From Puffinus mauretanicus (lineage: Eukaryota; Chordata; Aves; Procellariiformes; Procellariidae), in assembly GCA_023333565.1 (NCBI GenBank), contig JAJKFH010000227.1, forward strand, positions 1,674,001 to 1,738,000: a DNA stretch of 64,000 bases, given 5' to 3'. This document shows, in pieces, positions 38,796 through 50,100 of this stretch. Both the position numbers and the translations under genes were made by a program. Under the pieces are notes generated by a model that saw nothing but the letters and a program-made list of their open reading frames with translations, did not search any database and was not told the DNA's origin. How positions within the stretch are numbered: the stretch's first letter is position 1; each line of letters opens with the position of its first letter.

Positions 38796-38804
38796 TTCTC
38801 TGAA
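38796..38804 (-). promoter_or_regulatory. IRF8: Proximal GAS/STAT site of the IRF8 promoter
   Basis: TTCTCTGAA on the plus strand (TTCAGAGAA for IRF8) fits TTCNNNGAA, about 170 bases before the predicted start. Confidence 0.5.
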
Positions 38805-38816
38805 GCGCGCGCGGCT

Positions 38817-38825
38817 TTCCGAGAA
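38817..38825 (-). promoter_or_regulatory. IRF8: Distal GAS/pIRE of the IRF8 promoter
   Basis: Read for IRF8 this is TTTCTCGGAAA, containing TTCTCGGAA. As I recall, this is the core of the palindromic interferon response element in mammalian ICSBP promoters at about -175, through which STAT1 mediates interferon-gamma induction. Here it is at about -195. Confidence 0.7.
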
Positions 38826-38833
38826 ATCAGCTG

Positions 38834-38915
38834 GCCGGGCGTGGGCGGGGCGTGGGCCGGGCGTGGGCGGGGCGTGGGCGGGGCGTGGGCGGGGCGTGGG
38901 CGTGGGCGGGGCGGG
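38834..38915 (+). repeat. GC-box minisatellite (GGGGCGTGGGC)n
   Basis: About seven copies of an 11-bp unit with one-base variants, immediately upstream of the distal GAS element. Every unit contains an Sp1/KLF-type GC or CACC box, so the array multiplies such sites next to the IRF8 promoter. Confidence 0.9.
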
Positions 38916-39023
38916 AACCGCCCAGGTGGGTCTCTCCCGGGCCGGAGCATCCCGGTTGCTGCCCCGTGTCCCATCCGTCTGCAGCCCCCGGCAGGCCCAT
39001 CCCCGGGCTGAGCTCAGCCTCCC

Positions 39024-39397
39024 AAGACTGGTCCATCCCCAGTCCCAGACCAGTGTCCCCAGTCCCAGATCGGTCCATCCCCAGTCCCAGACCAGTCTTC
39101 CCAGTACCAAATCAGTCCATCCCCAGTCCCAGACCAGTCTCCCCTATCCCAGATCGGTCCATCCCCAGTCCCAGACCAGTCTCCCCAGTTCTAGACCAGT
39201 CTTCCCAGTCCCAAATCAGTCCAGCCCCAGCCCCAGCCCAGCCCATTCCCAGTCCCAGACCAGTCTCCCCAGTCCCAGACCAGTCTTCCCAGTCCCAAAT
39301 CAGTCCAGCCCCAGCCCCAGCCCAGTCCATCCCCAGTCCCAGACCAGTCTTCCCAGTACCAAATCAGTCCAGCCCCAGCCCCAGCCCAGTCCATCCC
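39024..39397 (+). repeat. Minisatellite of 18-20 bp CCCAGTCCCAGACCAGT-type units
   Basis: About twenty imperfect tandem copies, with a higher-order pattern: blocks with an inserted AGCCCC tract recur three times in the right half. It gives long open frames on both strands with repetitive translation, which are not genes. It lies 0.4-0.8 kb upstream of the IRF8 promoter. Confidence 0.92.
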
Positions 39398-41344
39398 TTG
39401 GCAGTTTCCAGTTCCCTCCCGGATCACTCCCTCCCTGGGTGCCCCCAGCGGGGATGGGTGCCCCAGCCGTGCCCAGCCGGGGCCGCAGCAGAGCGTACAG
39501 GACCATCTGCAGCCTGACTTCAGAGGGGGTTTTTTGGGATTACCAGATTACACACACATTTCTTGGAAGAAAACCATAATTACTCCCATGTGGGTAATAC
39601 AGAGAAATGGGAAATGTATGGAGCTGCACAGATGGTATAATAAAAATTATGATCTAAGGTACACAACCTTTACTGTCATTTCTAATAAATAATGGCTGTA
39701 ATAGCCCTTGTTTTTAAACACCCAGCTGATCCTAATCAGATCCCCCCTGGGAGATTCGGGGAGAGCCAAAACCAGCTTTTGCAATCCCATATGGTTAGGG
39801 GGGTTATTTCCTTTTTTTTACCAAGAAACAAGTTAAGCTTTGCAGGGGGGGTCCTGCCTCCCTGCGCCAGCCGGAAAGCCCCCAGTAAAAAATTGTTTCT
39901 TTTGTAAAAGTTCTGGCAAATTCGGGATATTTTAAAGGGGCTTTGCATAATCAAACCTCTCCATCCCCTCATTCCCTCTGGAGCCCAATGAGCTGGAGCC
40001 TAATTGCGATGCTGCTGCCAGCGGGGTGATTCCATCACCTCTGGCTTTGATTTGGCTCCACAACTTCATGGGCAGCCTGGCAAGGCAAAATCTCAATTCC
40101 CTGGGGCGAGGGGGATCCCAGCGGGAGGAGGAGAAGATAAAAAACCCCTTAAAATGGGTTTTTCAGCTGTTCACGGTGCTGGCAACGGGGCTGGAAGGGA
40201 GTGAGATGCCCCGCAGCCCTGCCAGCGGCTGGCAAGGGAAAATGCGAAACACACCCCGGGGCAGGCAGCAGGAATTTCTTGCAAACTATTCCCTCGTGTG
40301 TGAGCAACACCCCGGGAAACTCATTCACACTTCAGCAGCGCGATTTTCCCCGCGCCAGAGGCACGGGGCTTTCGGGAGGGCTGATGCGGCGCGGGAGACC
40401 TGAGCAGCGAAGCGTGCAGAGCTCTTAGCAATGTAGAAAGAAGTGGAAATCAGCCCAGTTTTACCTGCTTCAGGGCTTGCCTTCCAGCACCCAGAAGTCC
40501 TAAAGCTACCACAGGTCCCGCTGATGTAGGCCAGAGTGGAAAAATATATATATTCAGCTGGGACACCCCTTAAATTCGGGGGAAATTGGGTTTAGGAGAT
40601 GCTATTTGGGCAACGGTTGTTGCTGCGAGGCCAGGCGTGGGTGATGCTGCAGCTGACGGGGAAGCATCCCTTGTGATTCCCAAAATCAGGGGGATTATTT
40701 CCAGGTGCCACAGTTCCCTGGGGAATGTTTGAGTCCCGGGATGCCCAGTCGTGGGACGGGAAGGGGCACGGCCATCCAGGCTGGCGCAGGTGACGGGACG
40801 GCAGCGCTCCGCGGAGGTTATCACACCTACTGCAAATCTAATCTCTGCTTATCACATATCTCCGATGACTTCCTATTAACACCAGAAACCAACTTTCTTC
40901 TCTTTTTTTCCTATGCGCAAGTTCCATTTTTCTGCTTCCTAAAATGATAACGGAGGCATTAAATACAATATCGACCTGGTTTGCTCAACTTCCCTCCAGT
41001 CCACTCCATCAACAGCATTTATGGTCCTTGATCTCATTAATCGCTCGGGGTTCTTTTCTGCACAGCGTGCACTACAGGTACGAACCGTGGTGTACCTCCA
41101 TGTAGGATAACAGACAGCAGAGAGACCCTTTTTTCAATGTAAAAAGACAGAGAAAAGCCCCCATAGTTTTTCTGCCAGAATCCTATACATTATGGCTAAA
41201 CATTGAGTCTTTAAAACTTTTAATTTTGCTGGTGGTTCTCATCAAGAAAATAGGAAACAGGTTGCAGCGGCGGAGCGGTCATGTCAGTCCATCCCTCCAT
41301 TCCCACCAGGAACACCGCAAATCAAGACCAGCCATCCTCATGGG
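39398..41344. other. Intergenic gap between IRF8 and the DUSP gene
   Basis: About 2 kb with no recognisable exon. It contains AT-rich segments around 39.55-39.70 and 40.85-41.20 kb. Transcription of the phosphatase gene runs toward IRF8 here. Confidence 0.5.
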
Positions 41345-42524
41345 TTTAATCACTTTCCTCTTTATTAGGAGTTGGGCGAGTCACCCCCAGTGCTGTCACA
41401 CTCGGAATACCCAGAAATTTTCATTAAGGGAATTCCTAGAAATATTTTAAGCGCCTTTTTTTTTTTTTCCCCTTAGAATGGATTGCAGAACAGATATTTT
41501 TGAGAAGCCAAGCAAGGTATTTATGGTAAAAGGCCAAGCTGGCGTGGAAGATTTGAAGGTTTAGATGTAGAAGGGCTGTGCGGGTGGGTTGGGACGCCCC
41601 TGGTAGGACAGATGTGGGGAGTCCTGGCAAAGGAAGCCCATGCTTTGGAAACGCATCGTATGAGTTTGGGATGAAAAAAGGGACACGGTCACGGTCTGTC
41701 AATATTAAAAAGGCTGTTGGAGAGGGACAGCGTTAAATTGGTCTGTGGGTCGACTGAGTCCAATCGAGCCATTGGCTTCTTTTGCAATCGGGGACATTCA
41801 GATCCGGTGGCAGGGGAAACCCAAAACGGCTCCGGCTCCGGGGATGGAGGCGGTGGGGACAGGCAGCCTCCGGCACCGCTGGATTTCCCCCCTCCCTAGG
41901 GGGAGTGGGTTAAGAAAAATGCCAGACAGACATCTGCCAAGGACAGGCTGGACCAGGAAAGTCCAAACACAGCAAGGGGCATCTGCAGCCCCGGGAGCAG
42001 CTCAGCCTCCGGCCGCTCTCCCCATCCCACGGGGTGACAGCCGGGCTTGGCAGCACACCCGCCCCCCAGCACCCGTCCCTCCCTCCTCGGGCTGCATCGG
42101 CCCCCAGCTTCACTCCAAAGCAGAAAACAAGGTGGCTTCTCCCCATCTCATCCTGCTGTGGCTTTCCAAGGTCTGCGCTGGCATCCCCGTGCCCTGCCGG
42201 GTACCGCGCTGCTGGAGAGAGGGACGGGGCTTGCTGCTGCTACGGGTGATGGAAAAGTGGCTGCGATCCACTGGGAATGGGGGAAGGGGACACAGCAAAA
42301 CACTGTCATCAATTAACTGGCTTGCCCAGAGGTATACACGGAACCGGCAGCCAAGGGGGGGCTCTGCGAGTCCTGACCCCCCCCTTCCAACCCTCCAGCC
42401 CACGGCCGAGGCCGGCGCTGGCTGCTTGCTGCCCTAGACATGAACCCCCCGTAGGTGTTTGGCAAAGGGAATACGGAGTTTTCCAAGCCCCAGGGCCAAT
42501 GTCTGCCTTCGAGCAGCCAGCTGC
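41345..42524 (-). other. 3' untranslated region of the DUSP22/15-like gene (probable)
   Basis: From the TAA stop, the first minus-strand AATAAA is at 41,361-41,366, giving a 3' UTR of about 1.2 kb. A poly-T tract on the plus strand at 41,457-41,470 lies within it. Confidence 0.45.
41361..41366 (-). terminator. Polyadenylation signal of the DUSP22/15-like gene
   Basis: AATAAA on the minus strand, the first after the stop codon. It is followed by GATTAAACC and then GC-rich sequence. It is a canonical hexamer, but no transcript evidence is available. Confidence 0.45.
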
Positions 42525-42731
42525 TTATCTATTCATCCGTCTGCTTCTGCCGGTGCCACCTGCGTGGCAGGGGAGCGGGGAGGCGGGCGCTGGAGGGTGG
42601 TGGCAGGAGCAATCCCTGCTCCCCAGCTGCTGCTCCGTCTGCCTCTGCTCCTGCCGGGCCAGCAAGCACTGCAGCTCCTCCTGGTCCTTGAACGGGTTCC
42701 TGCCGTAGTCGCGGCGGATCCAGGCGCGGTA
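42525..42731 (-). CDS. DUSP22/15-like coding exon 7 (C-terminal tail)
   Basis: It encodes YRAWIRRDYGRNPFKDQEEL, a Gln-rich stretch, a Cys/His/Pro-rich segment and the basic end GRSRRMNR, then TAA. Acceptor CGGCAG. Only the first 20 or so residues resemble DUSP22. The preceding 4.6-kb intron is the longest in the gene. Confidence 0.82.
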   Translation of the reverse strand, partial: YRAWIRRDYGRNPFKDQEELQCLLARQEQRQTEQQLGSRDCSCHHPPAPASPLPCHAGGTGRSRRMNR

Positions 42732-45700
42732 CTGCCGGGACAAAGCAAGAAGAAATTCTCAGAGCCACTGGGGGCTGAGATACCCCCAGCTCGAGAGGAG
42801 GGGGGTGGAAAGCAGCAAGCCGAGCGGGGGCAATGCCCGCTGCACCCCAGCCGCAGCCTCAGACGAGGCCGGGGGATCCCCAGCCACAGCCAGCAAGCAG
42901 AAAGGTCCCACTTTCACAGCAGCTCGCACCACGCGACACGACCGCGTCGTACAAGAGATGCGACGGTCCCCCCCGTCCGAGTGCTCCTGCATCCCCAGCC
43001 CAGCACAGACAGACCCGGAGAGCCGGCAGCATCCTCAGCTTCTCAGGCGGCTGCAGCCGGGACAGCAGCTTTATTTACTTCTCATTGCCAAGCAGCTGCT
43101 GCCGCTCCTTGTGTGCCCCAATTCCTGTAAGAAAAGCTTCCCCGCGCTTTCTCCCCGCCGTGGCAGCGTGGGGACAGGCTGCGCTCGCTGCCACAAGCTG
43201 CACAGCCAAGTCGGTTCTTGCACGCTGAGGCAGGTTTGTTTGCAGAGCATTTTGCCGCCAGGTAGTTGGGGGGTGCCTCTCGTGCCCCCCGCATCGCTGC
43301 AGCCAGCTGCAAAGGCTGCTCCGGCAGCAGGAGCGTGGCGGTGGCCAGGGGCCAGCTGGCAGCAGGCTGAGGTCCGGAGGTGGCTGGGAAGTGAGAGATG
43401 GTCCGTAGAAATGCTTCCCGCTACTGCTGGGATGAGAAACGGCCAGACGGGCCCAGACCGCAGCACCCGAGAGCGTGGGCAGGAATGGGCAGCTCTGCCA
43501 GCACCCGCCGTGCCAGCTACCCGGTGCTCGCCGGGAGCGGGCAGGGCTTCGCCATCTTCCTAAGTAGCTGGGAACCGGCTGCTCCAGCAAGCAGGACTTA
43601 CTGGGATGAGCGGTAGGAGCATGCCCAGCAATACCAGACTTCTTACAAAAAGGATGGAGGGCACGGAGTCGGGAATGCGAAGCCTGCAGGTGTAAAGGGT
43701 CCAGAGAGGGACCCAGCATCGGAGCCCTGGCACGGGGTAGCACTGGGGCAGGTATGGGGTGCAGCCGGGGGAACCAGAGACCCCACGAGCTGCCCAGCCT
43801 CGGCACCCCCAGGGCGAGATGCCCCCGCAATGGCTCCAGCTTCCCAGGGTGCCGCGGCAGCACCCACCGAGCTCACAGCAAGGGTGCCGGGACAGCGGGA
43901 CGGGCAGCTCAGCCCTGTCCTGCCGGAGCTGCCGCAGGCGGGGGACCATGAACCGCAAGGGGATAAAGTCTGAGACTGACCCTGGTGGCATCCCCACCTC
44001 CTGCAGCTGGGCAAAGTCAGTTCAGGCAGAGGGGATTTCCATCGGGAATGTCTGGATTTCCCAAATCCACTCCCTCAGACAGCAGGACTCACCACGGCTG
44101 CGGCACACTCACCGCCTGCAAGCAGGAGGACCTTTTGTTGGGGGTGGACCCCGAGAGCCAAGCCTGATTTCCTCGCTAGAAAACAACCCCTGGGAAGTGA
44201 GTCCCAAAGGATTTGGGACAGGATTTGGGACAAGCATCCATGCCAGCTGCGCATGGGGGGAACATCCCTCCCACGCAAACCATCCAGAGGGATGAAGCTC
44301 CATGGGAAGACCATCCTGGCCACCGAGGCTCAGCACCCACCGAGGCTCAGCACCCACCGCCCAGCCTCAGAGGTGGCTCCCACCAGCCAGCGAAGGAGGG
44401 AAGGGGCGGCTGGGAGGCTGGGGGAAGCACCCTGCTGCTGCTGCCAGGCGTTTCCTTTTAAAGCCAGAGCAAGAAGTGGTTACAGCCCGTTTCCTCCAGC
44501 GCTGACCACTAACCCGCTGCTCTCCTCCTCTCTCCCGGGGCCCGGAGCACCCGTCCCATCTGGGACGGCACCGGTGGGGGGGGGAAAGGCAGCCTGGCCA
44601 TGGTGTGCCAGCACCACGGGGGGACCTTGGGGCAGGGGGGGGGACAGGTCCGTCACCCGAATGCCCATCTGCGCCCTCTCTCACATCCACGCTGTCTTCT
44701 CTGCGCTGGCTTACTTCCTTTTCTAACCTTACCCGTCATCCTGCTGCTGCTCTTGGTCCCTTCCTTCCTTCTTTATCCATCTAGCCCCAAAAAGCACCAT
44801 TTGCCAGCTCAAAACCACAGCTGCACGCTCGAGGCGCGCTTCCTGCGGCGAGGGGCCGGCTGGCCAGTCCCAGAGAGCATCTTCCCCATTTCTACCTCCC
44901 GGGGTCCCGTCTGAGGTCTCTGCTCCGGATCAAGGAAACCGAGGCACTGAGGGATGCTCGCCCGCAGCCCCGGGGAGGAGGTCCCCAGGAGGTCCCCAGG
45001 AGGACTGACCTATTCCTCACAGGTTTTAACCAACAAGAAATGAGGCTTTTCCTCCTGAGCAACCTCCCCAGCCCTTACTCATGTCTGCTCCCAAGCACTG
45101 CATTTCCAAATTGCTGCCTGCCGAGATGACAACCGGGCTAAATGGGGAAATTTAATCTCTTTTCTATCCTCTGCAGCTGAAGCTCAGGTCACGACGCCCT
45201 TGCTCCTGAATCCTTCCTACACGCACAGAAAACCATCCCAAAGCCACAACCGGGAACAAGATGTGACCTCCCACAGCCAAGGTAAGCAACTGCTGCTTGG
45301 CATGAAGCACGGCACGAGACCCATGCAGGTCCCATGGGCTCCTGGCCACGCGGGTGAACGCCTACGGCACCCACCGCCCCGCGGGACCCCCAGCCATCCA
45401 CCTCGGCTGACCTCCCCGCAAGTCCCTTCCTCTTGCAAAAGTGGAGGGCGCAGGGGCGAGCTCGGAGCAGGGCATCGCCCGTCAGGTTGGAGCATCCATC
45501 CTGGCTCTTCCCCTTCTTCAAATGCCAGAGCCTTCCCCGCTCCAGCACCCAGCCTTCGCCCCCGGGGCCGTGCTAGCAGCCGTCCGCCCACGAGGGCCAT
45601 CCGCAGCTTCCCTCCCCGACGCTGCGATCGCGGGGAACGCAGGGTGTTTCAAGTAAAAGGGCTGCTCTTGCTAAACCCCGCGGCTCAGAAAAACACATCC

Positions 45701-47087
45701 AAGCGCCTCCGCCCTTGGCTCTGCCTTTGGTATTTTCAGGGAAATGCTTGCAAAGCCCCCAGCAAAACTTCGAGGTGATGAAAAAGCAGCATCTAAGTGA
45801 AAGGGAAGAAAGTCCAGCACCTGCTGAGCCCAGCCTGGATTTTGGGGAGCGGGAGAAATAGCTCGGATGGAGCGTGGGGCACAGCAAGCCCCACATCACC
45901 GTCTGTGCTGGGACACGGCCAGAGCGTGGGAAGGGTTGGGGAGAGCCGGCCCGGCCGGGGGGAAGCCCCGCAGGGAATCTCCAGCACCGCAGCTGTTTTG
46001 TAATCCCTTGGACCATTTTCCACCCTCCTCCGCGAGTGTTTTTGCAAGCCGGTGATAACGGGGCAGGGCTGCGTCCCTCATGCCACAGCGCCTGCCCGCT
46101 CCCTCCGGCACCCGGGGAAGGGAACTCGGCGGCGGGGAAGGGGCTGGCATTTGGGCCGATGTCACATGCTGTCCCTGCCGCTCTGCTGGGAGGAGAGAAA
46201 TCCCCTTGAACCGCTCGGTGTGGCCGGCGGGACCACCGGGTCTCTGCCACCGTTTGCCACGGGGCCGTTGTATGATGGTCATGGCTACAGCGGATGGGGG
46301 GGCTTTGCCCCCAGGGGTGGCACCAAGTTTAGGGGTGACGTGGGCTGCGAGACGCCTTGTACAGGTCGAGTTGGGGGTTACTCTTTCCTTGCAGAGGTCC
46401 AGCTGTGGCCATGTGCCCTCCCGGGGCAGTTTTGGACCCCGGTCCTTCGCTGCGGAGCCCGGGGCTGGGCAGAGGAGCAGGATCCAGCGCGGGAGGCTGG
46501 AGGGCAGCCGGCGAGCCGGGCGGGAGCCGTGCTTTAAAAGGCCTTTCCCTTTGTTTTTGAAGGCTTTCCGGGTCAAAAGTGCAGCTCTGATCTCTGCAAC
46601 CAGCCCTCTCCCCAGTAAACATGCCGCTGTCGCTCCCAGCTGCCGGCATCCAGCTCGGCTCAGCCACAACAACATCCCCCCCCTTGCACAGGAGCCCACC
46701 CAGCCGGGGCTGCTGCTCTCCTAAAACCCGCTGCTCCGCGTCATTTTGGAGAGGGGAGAGGAGAATTTCTCCATCCACACTTGTTTCTCTCTGTCGCCCG
46801 CCTCTAAAAGCAGAGGACTTGCTGTCAGGGGAAGCCCTGCCAGATCCAAGCAGACCCAGACATCCCGAAGCTGCTCGCAAGAGTCTTCCTCCCTCTCCTC
46901 TCCCCCTTTCCGCCTCCGGCTCCCGCTGCGCTGCATTCCCGGGAACGGGCCCAGCGCCATTCCCGGGGCTGCCGGGGGACCTGCTGCTCGCCCGTCCCTC
47001 CCGCTGTGTCCTAACTGAACTCTCGAGAAAAGCACTGGGGTTTTAAAGAGCTTTTTAAAGTGCACTCGCATAATGTCTAGGCACTAC

Positions 47088-47119
<32 letters not shown>

Positions 47120-50100
47120 CTTTTCTTTTTTTTTTTTTTGTTTTCTTGCATGCAAAACCCAAAATCCCCAGGTAATAAATAGCATGCACAAAGGCCAGCT
47201 CGGGCAAACAGCTGGCCCCTGCAGAGAGCTACATGCAAAAGAGCCGTGCCTGCTTGCAAACTCTGCAGACACGTATATAAGGGGACGTCGGCGCGGGACG
47301 TACCTCCTGCAGCAAAGTCACCTCGTACTCCTGCAGCTGCTGCTGGAAGCCAAAGTTGGGGCTGACGTAGGACCGCGCGGCCTTGGTGGCGGCCAGGCAG
47401 TCCTCCCAGCCGAGCTCGGTCACCGTCATGAGGTAAGCCACCAGGATGGTGGTGCTGCGGGAGACCCCAGCCAGGCTGGCACGGCGCGAGGGAGCAGCGT
47501 CAGGGAGAGGGGTTCCCACTGCGGAGGCTGGTGCGGCTCCGCAGCAAGGGACACCCATGGGATGCATCTTCCCACGGGCACCCCATCTTCCTGGGGTGCT
47601 AGCAGGGTTCCCCGGCCATGGGTTGGGTGGGGGTAAGGAGCCACATGGACAGGGAGATGCTGCTGGTGGCTTCCCCCTGTCCCCTCCTCTAGCCTGTCCC
47701 ACCTCTTTGGATGCTCAGGTTTTCAGTGCATGGACCACCCATCCCCATGGGTCTCGGCAGTGGAGACCTTCCCCTGTCGCCCTCCTGCTGTTCCTTGTCT
47801 TCTCCTCTTCTTCCTCCCCACCACAAGTGATGTTCAACGTCGAGGACGCTTTTTGGGAGCCCATCCCCACCTCCCACAGGACCGATGCCAACCGTGGACG
47901 CAACGCGGTGACAGCAGCTCTCACCAATGGACGAGGCAGCCTCCCCCACCGAGCCGGCATTCGTGGATGAACTTGATGCACTCCTTAAAATGCTGCAGCC
48001 TGCAAGGAGAGAGGCAGGGAGGTGAGGATGGGAGGGCTGCCCCCCCCTGCAAGGTGCCTGGCCACACCAGCAGCAGCAGTTGCATCCCCCGCCCTGGGAC
48101 TTCCCACCGCCCTGGGGCCACCGGCGTGGGGTGGGAGCGGAGGTCCTTCCTCTGCCAGGCAGAGGGGCTGGTCTTCATCTGCCAGGAAGGAAATGACCTG
48201 GGAGACTTTCCGGGGGATTTCCTGCTTCCCAAGGCAGCGGGATGGGAGCAGGGCGATGCCATCAGCCAAACCAGCTCAGGGAGGACCCCAGGGAGACAGC
48301 CTCCAGGGCACGGTGTCATCTTGTGCCCAAGGGACACGCACATCCCCACATCCCAGAGGTTGTCCTGAGCCATTGGCTCACCCCTAATTCCCAAATGATG
48401 CCGAAACCACCCAGTTCCCTCCAAAGAAAAGACGCTGGCAGGGAAGAAGGTGGCTCCCAAGGCATTTTGCCTGCAGGTCCCAAAATGGTGCAACCTCCTT
48501 CCCCTCCAAGCAGCTCCTCGGCCCCTTCCCACCCAAGGGAGGGCACAGAGAGGTGCCCGTGCCAGGGAGGTAGGGCTGCCACAACACAGGCTTGTCCCCG
48601 ATAGCTCCCGCGTTCCTGAAAGCATAACCAGCAACTGCCGGCAAGGCAGGCGGAGCACGTTAACCCTAACCAGCGAGTTTGGCAGCAAAACGGGGCAGGT
48701 CAGGGAGCCAGGGCTTTCTGGCAGCTCAACGGCAACGCGCTATGGTGCTTCTCTCCTTCGGACTTGGATGCTCAGCAATATGAGCAGCACCCATCTTTTT
48801 GAAGGCATGGAGACCTAGAAAACGGGATAAATAACTCCATATGTACTGATGAGATAGAGGTGGGTGTTCGTGGGAGGGTTATGCAGGCTCCGGTGAGACG
48901 CATCCCTCCCGCTCATCACTGCACGGGATGCTGGAAGCCACTGCCGATCCCTCTCCAAAACAGCGGGCATCTCCGAGAGCCCTCGCCGAGCCAGGTATTC
49001 AGCTCCTTAGCACGTGTTTGCAATAAACGCTGCCCATCCCTGCTCGCCCTCGCCATCCCACCAAGCCCTGGGGGAGTTTTGAGATAGAAAACCTGGTTCT
49101 GGGTAACTTGGGCTGCTGGCGGACCCCCTGACCACACAGCCTTGGATTTTTTGGGAGGAGGAGAAGAGGATCCCTTTGGGGCAGCCAAGCCAGAGCCGCC
49201 CGGCAGCGAGCGCGGGAGCCGGCAGCACTTCTGCCCCGGCGCCGGACTTCCTCTGCCTCCGCGTGATGGGGTGGGCGTGCGCCGGCACAGCCTTCCTGAT
49301 TTCTCAGAAGCCAAGGCATGGGCTCCGGCAGACTTATTCCCCCCCTGCCCCTCGCCGAGGGCTCGCTCCCCGCGCATCCTCCCCCTCCTCAGAGCCGGCT
49401 TCCCTGCGGGAGCAAGGCAGAACCCTCCAAAACCTCCCTCATCCCTGCATCCCATGGCAGGGGATGCTCGTCACCCTGCCCTGGAAGGGGGATGGAAGGG
49501 GACGCTGCTCGTCACCCTGCCCTGGAAGGGCAGGCTCAGGCTCTAAGAAAGCAGCCAAGGACATATTCAAAAATAGGAAGGGGTTCTGCTGCCCAAGAAG
49601 AGGAGGAGAGATGGGGCAGTCTCTGAAGATGTGGTCATACTAAAAACATTGAGTCTCTCGGCTCTGGAAGGAAACAGAAGTCCATCGCTCCTCGTGGGCT
49701 ACAGATGTGCCTCCTCCTTGACCACCACAGCAAACGAAGCATCACCCTCTGGGGGGGGCTTTCCCTGCCTAAAGCTTGTCCCGGGGGATTTCTCCTCATC
49801 CTACTTATCTTCGCCGAGCAGACAGCATCCCCCAGGGCCTGCACGTGTTGCCTACACAGGTCCAGGCTCTCCAGATCCCAGTCCTCCACTGGGACCAGCA
49901 GAGACGCACCTCGCTTGCAAGGACCCGATGCTTTTGCTGCCAGCCTCCAGCCCGCTCCACGCACGCAGCATCCCTCTCCCAACCCATCCCGGCGCGAGGC
50001 AGGGGAGCGCTTCAGCCACCCCATCCATCCTCACCCACTCCACGGGGGTTTTTTCCCCCCATGTGGCCAGGCAGAGGAAAGCTCTCCCCATGATTTTCCA

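Larger units (their letters stand above)
42732..47303 (-). other. Large intron 6 of the DUSP22/15-like gene
   Basis: GC-rich DNA with many spurious open frames on both strands and no recognised exon. It contains an internal AATAAA on the minus strand at 43,070-43,075, which could end an alternative transcript, and a 17-bp tandem duplication at 44,324-44,357. Confidence 0.6.

Noticed and set aside
38728..39579. 283-codon open frame on the plus strand with repetitive Pro/Ser/Gln translation
   Set aside because: It is the translation of the GC-box and 18-20 bp minisatellites. Other frames are open too and there is no domain.
43070..43075. Intronic AATAAA (minus strand) as the true end of the phosphatase gene
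   Set aside because: A well-supported terminal coding exon lies beyond it at 42.5-42.7 kb. It could at most end an alternative transcript.
43075..43863. 262-codon minus-strand frame in the DUSP intron
   Set aside because: No known domain, low-complexity Pro/Ser/Arg content, and overlapping open frames on the plus strand.
45573..46880. Several 160-267 codon frames on both strands
   Set aside because: Compositional open frames in a GC-rich intron. No splice-compatible family match.
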